From Episyrphus balteatus (lineage: Eukaryota; Arthropoda; Insecta; Diptera; Syrphidae), in the NCBI RefSeq assembly GCF_945859705.1, contig NC_079137.1, forward strand, positions 68,904,277 through 68,968,276: 64,000 bases of DNA. The letters are read 5' to 3'. Shown piece by piece: positions 57,303 to 64,000 of this stretch. The position numbers and the translations under genes are program-made. The notes below the pieces were generated by a model, which was not told the DNA's origin, did not search any database, and was given only the letters and a program-made list of their open reading frames with translations. How positions within the stretch are numbered: position 1 is the first letter of the stretch; each line of letters starts with the position of its first letter.

Positions 57303-59550
57303 TACTTTCGAACTCAAAATACGTAAAGTAAGACTTCTTTAAAAGAAAATTGTGTCCAATATTCAGGGTTCAACGTTACATGTAACAGCTTAACATCCAA
57401 GTCGCAAAATTACCGCAATTATTGAAAAAAAAAAAAAAAAATATGGAGAGAAAGTACCTCCGGCACAGATCGCAATGCAGAGTTAAATTTATTTTTTTTA
57501 AGCCATTCCTGCAATGAGGCTATGCATCATTCCTTATATAAAACATAAATGAAATTAAAGCCATATTAAAGTTCATACCTTACAACCTGAAATCTTACAA
57601 AGAACATAAACTTAGGACTGGAAAATTTATTTTTTTAGTTCTACCATATTATCACCCGCCAGCCAACCTTCCCGCCTGTCCGCCTCCCTCGACACGTTTT
57701 AAAATTACTCACCAAATTGTTTCGCCCTAGAAACTTTGGATAAACTCCAAGAAAATTTTTCTACCCAGCTAACGAGCAACTTTAAGCTCAAAAAAGAAAA
57801 AAAAAAAAAAGTACCCAAAAGAAAACATACAAGACACTAAGCTTACATAATATTCATGTGGGAAAATGTTCTTCTATACTTTCTTGTTCATGATGTAGCG
57901 AGGATAAATTTATATATAAAACATTCCTGCCTTAAGACAGAAACGACAAAATGAAGCAAAAAAAACTACACCAAAACCCACTGACTTGGTGAACCTATTT
58001 CCTTTAGACTTTTCCTCTCTTATTGGTGTGTTGTATATTTTCTTTTTCCAGACTTTCCCTTGCTGCAAGCGAAAATGCTTTTGTATGAAGAATTTTTGTT
58101 GACGATGATGATGGTTCGTTGCCACAGGCTTTGGAAAAACGCTATATGTGGTAGATTTTCATTTCATCCCCAAAATTGTTGTAATTTTGGCTCAACAAAA
58201 TATTTTATATCGAAATTTTACTTGTTTCCTGTGCCCCGTGATATTATTAACTTAATTGCGTTGTTGTTTATTTTTTTTTTTTTTTTTTTGAAACTAGGAC
58301 AAAGTTTTGAAAGTTTTATTCCCTCATCGTCAACGTCGTCGTTGGTTTATTCGGTGAACAAGGTTGAAGTTGACGTTTATCGTTTGCTGTTATAAATGCT
58401 CAAGGAATTTATATTAACGTTTTTTTTTCATTTTTTTTTTTTTTTTGCTTGTTCATTTTTCTTAAAAACTCTCAAGTTATTTGGTTCATTTTGTATATAA
58501 TAAAATGCAATTGTTTTGATATTCGCGATGGTCAAATGGAAAACGAATTCGTTATGACCGGAAGTCATATTTAATTTTTTTTTGTTTTAAAGTTTGCAAA
58601 GTTTCCGATGGGGAATTGGAAAAATGAAGGTTTTTCCCTGCAGAGGAATAGAATTTCTTTTTTGTTTTCAATTTAAATAGCCTGATAAAATAATTAACAC
58701 GGATGTTTAAAAAAAAGTATTTAAAGTAGGTAAAAGTTTGAAAGGAATTCTATGAACTTCCGATCTACTCTTTATGAAACTTTAAAGTTTTAAATTTATA
58801 GAATAATCTTTTTTGGAAAACCTTGGATCAGGAACTTTAAAGTGAACGAAATTTCTTTGATATCTGCATTTGAATTTTGGCACTGCAAAAGTGTTGATAA
58901 CTTGAAAGCAAGAGGAAAAAATCCTGTTGCTTGTTTATGGAGCCTGGTGGTCTTAAATCATTAAGGCCAACAATGCTAAAAATGTAAAACGTTAAGTAAG
59001 CCTTGCTTTGTGCTTAAGCTATCAACTGTAATGAAAAAGGTTCTTGGTTAAAATCCCGCACCTTGACTTTTTCAAGGGATTTTGTCTCTTATAAGAAACT
59101 TATAAAGCCTCCAAAGCACTGTCATAGAGAGTTGTTGAAGTAAGCTCAAGTTGTAAGAAAAATGAAATTGCTTCTTTGTCAATTTTTTTATATCGAAAGG
59201 ACTCTAACTTGTGTGCGTATTCTTTGATTTTAATTTTCTTGTAAGTTGTTTGTCCTAACTCTTTTGTTAGATGTAAGTGTCACCTGGCTGGCATAAAAAC
59301 TTTAATCTAAACTTTAATCACCTGTTACATTCAACACGGCCCTCCGTGGTTTGCCTGTACTCTTGACCTGGCTATGGCGAAGCCAAAATAGATCAGTGCC
59401 AATAATTTTTGAAAAAAAAAAAGAAAAATCGACCGGCCTAAGAATTGAATATCAAAATATTTAAAAACGATTTCAAATTTTATTGAAACGCGGTTGAAAA
59501 GGGTCATGTTTCATGTGAGTGACAGTACGTAAAAGTAAGACTTTTTTTTT
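57303..59550 (+). other. Intron 3, no recognised gene
   Basis: This is AT-rich sequence with long T-runs near 58270 and 58430. A 111-codon frame at 58060-58395 crosses a T-run and shows no family features. The patch CCGCCAGCCAACCTTCCCGC near 57655 is unusually GC-rich for the window. Nothing is assigned. Confidence 0.35.
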
Positions 59551-60210
59551 AACTAATTAAGCTCCCAAAAGCGAATATCTAGATAACGGATTTAAAAAAA
59601 AAACATAAACTTTACTTGAGACCCCAAGAAACATTTCTGCATCAGAAAATCTGAATTGCAAGAAACTTCTAGTAATTTCGAGTTCAAACGACCGCTGAGA
59701 TATCTGAAAAATTTTGCACGTTAGATCCATTTCTAATGCTTGATTATAATTGTAAAGGTCAAAGGCCATTAGAAAAGTATAACTTGGTTTCTATGGAAAA
59801 ATATTTCTCGCCAATATTACCTACTGTCATTTTGGCCAAAATACTATTTAGTGCCTAAAAAGTTGTCTCTTTGTTTGAATTTCATTTTTCTTGAAGAAAA
59901 AGTACAAATATACAAAAATAGTGTTTTTGGAAGTTCAAAATTAGATATCTATGGAAAAATATTTCTCGCCAATATTACTGTCATTTTGGCCAGATGAATG
60001 GTTAAATTTCATTTTTCTTGAAGAAAAAGTACAAATTAGTAGAAAAACTATATTGAGTATCTTGGAAACGCAGTGGCATATTTAGAAAATTTAAAGTTTT
60101 AAAAGCTGATTTTTGGTAACACAATGAAATAATCTATTAAGAATATTTATCTGTGATTTAACTTCATAGGAGATTTCGTTGTTCCTATAGTTTCAAATAG
60201 GAATATCAGA
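59551..60210. repeat. M3-related fragments with a local duplication
   Basis: TTAGAAAAGTATAACTTGGT at 59770 resembles M3 subterminal sequence. ATGGAAAAATATTTCTCGCC occurs twice (59793 and 59952), followed each time by AATATTAC and a CTGTCATTTTGGCCA segment; AATTTCATTTTTCTTGAAGA also occurs twice. A 150-bp segment has therefore been duplicated locally. Confidence 0.5.
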
Positions 60211-60970
60211 TAGTGATAGGAACTATCGAATAAAAACTATCAAACTATCGATAGTTGTAAAATATTCATTCATTCTATAGTTTTAAATCATTCATTTATT
60301 CATTAATTCATTCATTTAGTTACTATTTTCATTCGAATAGTTTTTTCATTTGATAGTTTAGTTACTATTTTCATTTGAATAGTTTTTTCATTTGATAGTT
60401 TAGTTACTATTTTCATTCGAATAGTTTTTTTATTTGATAGTTTAGTTACTATTTTCATTCGAATAGTTTTTTCATTCAATAGTTTCATTCGAATAGTTTT
60501 TTTATACGATAGTTTTGTCATTAAAATAGTTCTTTTTATTTGATAGTATTTTCTTTTGAAGATTATTCTTATTCGATAGTTTTATCATTCGTACAGTTTT
60601 TCTATAATATAGTTTCCTCATTCGAATAGATTTTTTTTGTACGATAGTTTTTTCATTCAAATAGTTTAGTTAGATACTATTTTCATTCGAATAGATTTTC
60701 ATTCGATAGTTTTTTCATTCCAATAGTTTTTTTATACGATAGTTTTTTCATTCATATAGTTTTGTTAAGCGATATTTTTTTCATTCAAATAGTTTTCTTA
60801 AACGATAGTTTTTTCAGTTGAATAGTTTTTTTATAGGATAGTTTTTATTCGATAGTTCGTTCGATAGTTTTTATTCGAATGAATAAATGAATGAATGAAC
60901 TATTCGATAGTTTAAATCATTCAGTTACTAACTATCGATAGTTCAAATCATTCGATAGTTCCCATCACTA
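60211..60970. mobile_element. hAT-type element with a minisatellite core
   Basis: The ends TAGTGATAGGAACTATCG and CGATAGTTCCCATCACTA are inverted repeats of the TAGTGATGGGAACTATCG type. The flanks ATATCAGA (60203-60210) and ATATCCAG (60971-60978) are an 8-bp target duplication with two changes. The interior is a run of about 25 degenerate units such as TTCATTCGAATAGTTTTTTC alternating with GATAGTTTAGTTACTATTTT. The minus frame at 60312-60521 (repeated NEKTIRMKIVTKLS) is a product of the array, not a gene. Confidence 0.75.
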
Positions 60971-60978
60971 ATATCCAG

Positions 60979-62597
60979 AGAGTTTAATTATTTGATTTTA
61001 CAAATTAAACTGAAATTTGCAGTAAAGTAACGTAGTTGTTTGGTTTTGATCACTTTGGGGCGTATTCATAGATACTGTTAAAGCTGCTTTTAAGAAAAAC
61101 TCGAGTTTATCCCACTTGAATTGCATTGGCTAAACTCCAGTTTAAGTTAAGCAACAACTATGAATATGACCCTTTGTGTTTAAACTGTCATAAATATAGA
61201 AATATCATTCAAAACAACGGTGCAAGTATAACCATTCTATGTCAACTAAAATATATTGAAATATATTGATAAAAATTTCCATATTTTTTTTTTTGTCAAA
61301 AGTCACTGCCCTCATTAGGCATCAAAAAGTATTTTGCCCCATTTACGGAAAAATCGATGTTTTTTTTGTTTTTTTTTTTTTTCAATTTTTCTCAATTTTT
61401 CTCAATATTTTCTTAAACAATAGTAGGTGTAGTTTTTCAACATAATCTTAAATAAAAGGTTTCAATCTAAATAACTGCATTCCAAACTTTTCAAAAATCA
61501 AAAATTGTTTCGGTTACTTTTTTGATTGAAAAATAGGCTATTTTTCAAATTAAATTCGTCAAAAACCCAAAAATTAACAATTTTGTTCAAAAAAAAATTC
61601 AAAATAGATTAAAAACATAACAAAGTAATTTTTGTTGTTCATATACCACTCAATTTGACACATGAGATATTTTTACAAGCATTTTGCTTGTCCGGTAGTG
61701 ATTACGTCTCATTAAATTGCATTTGGTGCCCTTTAAACTTTTGATTAACGCGTGTGATTGCTGTTTTTTGTTAGAACGTTTTTTCACATTTCTGTCTACT
61801 TACAGTTTTTTTTTAGATTTTATACAAAACCCCTAAGTTGATGAAAAAAGCTTTTTAATGATAAATAGAAAATGTCTTTCATTAACATAAAAGTCGTTTT
61901 TGAAAACTTACTTACGAAACGTGCTGACAATGACAACCAAAACCAAAAGTTGTAAGTAAGATTTCTTACTCTAATTTGTATTTATCAAAGCATTATAGAA
62001 AAACATAGCAAACTACTATCTCTATTAATATTTCAGTTGATGGAGAATTTTTTTTTCAACAAATGATAATAAATGAGTAAACAACTTCAGGATCCGACAT
62101 TCTGTCTCCATGAAAAGAGCAAAAAAATCCTCTATTAGATCCCTTTCTCTTCTAAATATGTAGTATACATAGGGAATGTTTTGATATTAGATTTTATCAT
62201 CATTTTTAAAATAACATAACCATTTTCAAAGAGAGAACTTTTTTCTGGAATAGTTTCAAAAGAAAACGAAAAATAAAAACATCTTATCCAGTCAAAAGTT
62301 AACAAGGAATAATAATTCAAGATTATTTCGTGGCCATTTGGAGAAGAAAAAACACAAAAGCCATTTAAATAACTTTCAAATAAATGGATATTAGGTACAT
62401 ATATGTAAAGAACTAGAGTGTAGCTATATTTCGTTCATGTTACTGGATTATATATTTTATTACTTAGAATATATTTGAGTTTTAAAATGAACGAATAATT
62501 TAAAATGTTGGGCGCCATTTTATCATGATTCCTGTCTCAGTGAATAAATTATGTTTTTCATAAAGTTGAACAAGATTATACTGCTTAAAACTTCTAC
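60979..62597 (+). other. Intron 3, no recognised gene
   Basis: This is AT-rich sequence with long T-runs near 61360-61410. A 61-codon minus frame at 62135-62320 has no domain. Nothing else is supported. Confidence 0.35.
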
Positions 62598-62852
62598 ATA
62601 TCGTCGGTGAAACCAGAAAAGTGTGTAACTCCATTTTAGCAAATTTTATAGGAGAGCAAAAAAACAAAATCGTTTTGAAGGCATTTGTATGAGTTTTGAT
62701 TTTCTAATTTGCTAATAAAATACAAACTATGAACTTTAAGGGGATTCTGAGTTTAAGGAACGGTAGATATTAGGTTTGTCTAACACATAGCATTCAAATC
62801 TAATTTTCAGAAAATTTGGAGTTACACACTTTTCTGGTTTCACCGACGATAT
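62598..62852. mobile_element. 255-bp MITE with 36-bp perfect inverted ends
   Basis: The left end ATATCGTCGGTGAAACCAGA continues to GTGTGTAACTCCA. The right end is its exact reverse complement, finishing TTTCACCGACGATAT. There is no gene. The flanks do not show a clear duplication, so the exact end and superfamily are open. Confidence 0.75.
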
Positions 62853-64000
62853 CTATTTTATGTGTCACATAATTTCTATTCAAATGAAAAGATTTAAAAT
62901 ACAAGGACTTGTGTAGAAAAAAAAAAAAAATTGAAAACATAGTCATACGAAAACAGAAATTTATAGTCTTAAAGGTTATGTTTTAGAGCAAGTTGTTCTA
63001 AGAACCATTCAGTTTATGCTTAACCAATACAATATTAAAACTTTTTTATAAAATTTACCAAGTATGACAAGTAACAACTGACTGTTTCTTAACAAGAAAT
63101 TCAAATTTAAATTAAATTTAACCTGATATTAATTTGTATTTATCCATTAAACGATGTTAGTTAAGTACACAATCATTATCAACTCTATTTTCCAGACTAT
63201 GAAGACAGCTTCAAAAAGTTACAAAACAATAAATTAATGATGGAAAAGAGAAAGAAGAACAATTTAAAATCTAACTTTTTTCTTCCATCAATTAAGTTAA
63301 CTTTTAAGAAATATGTGCCTGCTTTCACATCAAAAGCATAAGTTATTTTTGCAGAGGAATATGGAAACGAAAATTTAAAATCCTGAAAACTGAAAAAAAA
63401 ATTATAATTAAGTAATCGTATAATTCTGAGCTTAAGGGTAAATGAAATTTGTCGTTAATTTAAATAGAAAATGTCTGTAAAAAAAATCTCTTTTTGACAG
63501 TTTTTAACTTTTTCTTTGTAACAAAAACTGTCAAACTGGTTGTTAAGAAGGATCATAGTCATGGGACTCTGAAAGTTTATTAAGTACTTCAAGGACCTTT
63601 GTGATAATGGTCATAAAATATACAAATTAGATTACAAGATTGACAGCAATTTTATCAATAAACATGCTTATAGGTTCATTAGTCGTTTATAGATGTCACT
63701 GACACAATTTTGTCTAGTTTTGAACATTGTGAATTAGAACAGTGGTAAGGTCAAATTGGGAGTGCGATGTCTTTTTGTGTTCACTTACTCACTTAAAATA
63801 AAATTATATTAGAGAGATTTAGCCTAGATTATGCAAATTGATTTAAATTGGTAATTTTTTACACGGAGCTGAGAACTTTTTTTTAGAAAAATTGATCAAA
63901 TCTTGTTAGAATTAGAAATGACACATAGTTTTAAAAAAATGCATCAGATATGACATTTCGAATCAGACATGACATTCCGAAGATAGAGAATGCGAAAAAT
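62853..64000 (+). other. Intron 3, end of window, no recognised gene
   Basis: This is AT-rich sequence. The last 40 bases (ACATGACATTCCGAAGATAG, GAGAATGCGAAAAAT) resemble the ACATGACATTACGATGATGG..GAGAATGCC start of DINE-like copy A, so another copy may begin at the window edge; the match is too short to call. No FBXL16 exon is visible. Confidence 0.35.

Larger units (their letters stand above)
40483..64000 (+). other. FBXL16 intron 3, incomplete (at least 23.5 kb)
   Basis: It begins GTAAGT. No later segment to 64000 translates into the expected repeats (SLSGCSKVTDDG, LDLSWCPRITD, LELTNCPG), so the intron or the gene extends past the window. It is AT-rich with MITEs and tandem arrays listed separately. 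Confidence 0.75.

Noticed and set aside
58060..58395. 111-codon frame
   Set aside because: It runs through a long T-tract encoding Phe, has no recognisable motif, and no splice or homology support.
60312..60521. Repeat protein frame (NEKTIRMKIVTKLS units)
   Set aside because: It is a translation of the minisatellite inside the hAT-type element.

Overview
The window looks like nuclear DNA of an insect, most likely a fly (Diptera). It is very AT-rich, has one conserved animal gene broken by very long introns, has fly-style homopolymer tracts (Gln, Ala, Ser) in that protein, and is crowded with the DNA transposons and interspersed elements usual in dipteran introns. No bacterial-type operons, rRNA or tRNA genes, or CRISPR arrays were seen. 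Species cannot be set from the sequence alone.

The only host gene recognised is the orthologue of the F-box/leucine-rich-repeat protein FBXL16 on the + strand. Coding exon 1 (2238-3197), exon 2 (40096-40269) and exon 3 (40365-40482) join in frame and give about 417 residues: a low-complexity N-terminus, a degenerate F-box and the first leucine-rich repeats. Intron 1 is about 36.9 kb. The last roughly 190 residues expected from the family were not found before 64000, so the intron after exon 3 is at least 23.5 kb and the gene runs off the window.

The introns are mostly layered mobile elements. The best find is a structurally complete Transib-type transposon (30280-34018, minus-strand gene): a 657-codon open frame for a RAG1-related DDE transposase, terminal repeats starting CACAGTG (the same as the V(D)J recombination signal heptamer), and a 5-bp GC-rich target duplication CGTCG on both sides. 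It sits in a (GTCY)n stretch of an older interspersed repeat that resembles Helentron-associated DINE-1/HINE elements. Copies or fragments of that repeat lie at 22091-24947, about 26370-27180, 30155-34627, 35055-35610 and up to 55547, all sharing a conserved terminal hairpin.

Other elements with defined ends: a Helitron (22721-24600, minus) with a decayed Rep/helicase gene; three hAT-type elements with 8-bp duplications (220-482, 12177-13961, 60211-60970); a 3.1-kb foldback element with nearly identical 1.3-kb arms (14234-17340); another inverted-repeat element (7521-9040); Tc1 and mariner transposase relics (18588-19600, 25439-25800); a SINE-like retroposon with a 19-bp target duplication (19214-19444); a family of elements ending CACTGGTC (29749-30106, 53925-54879 with a second copy inside, 56258-57302); and a 115-bp-arm hairpin resembling a Penelope-like terminal sequence (54999-55242). 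Minisatellite-like arrays lie at 47215-47670, 48085-48605, 50465-51205 and within 60211-60970. The rest of the introns is AT-rich sequence in which nothing further could be supported.
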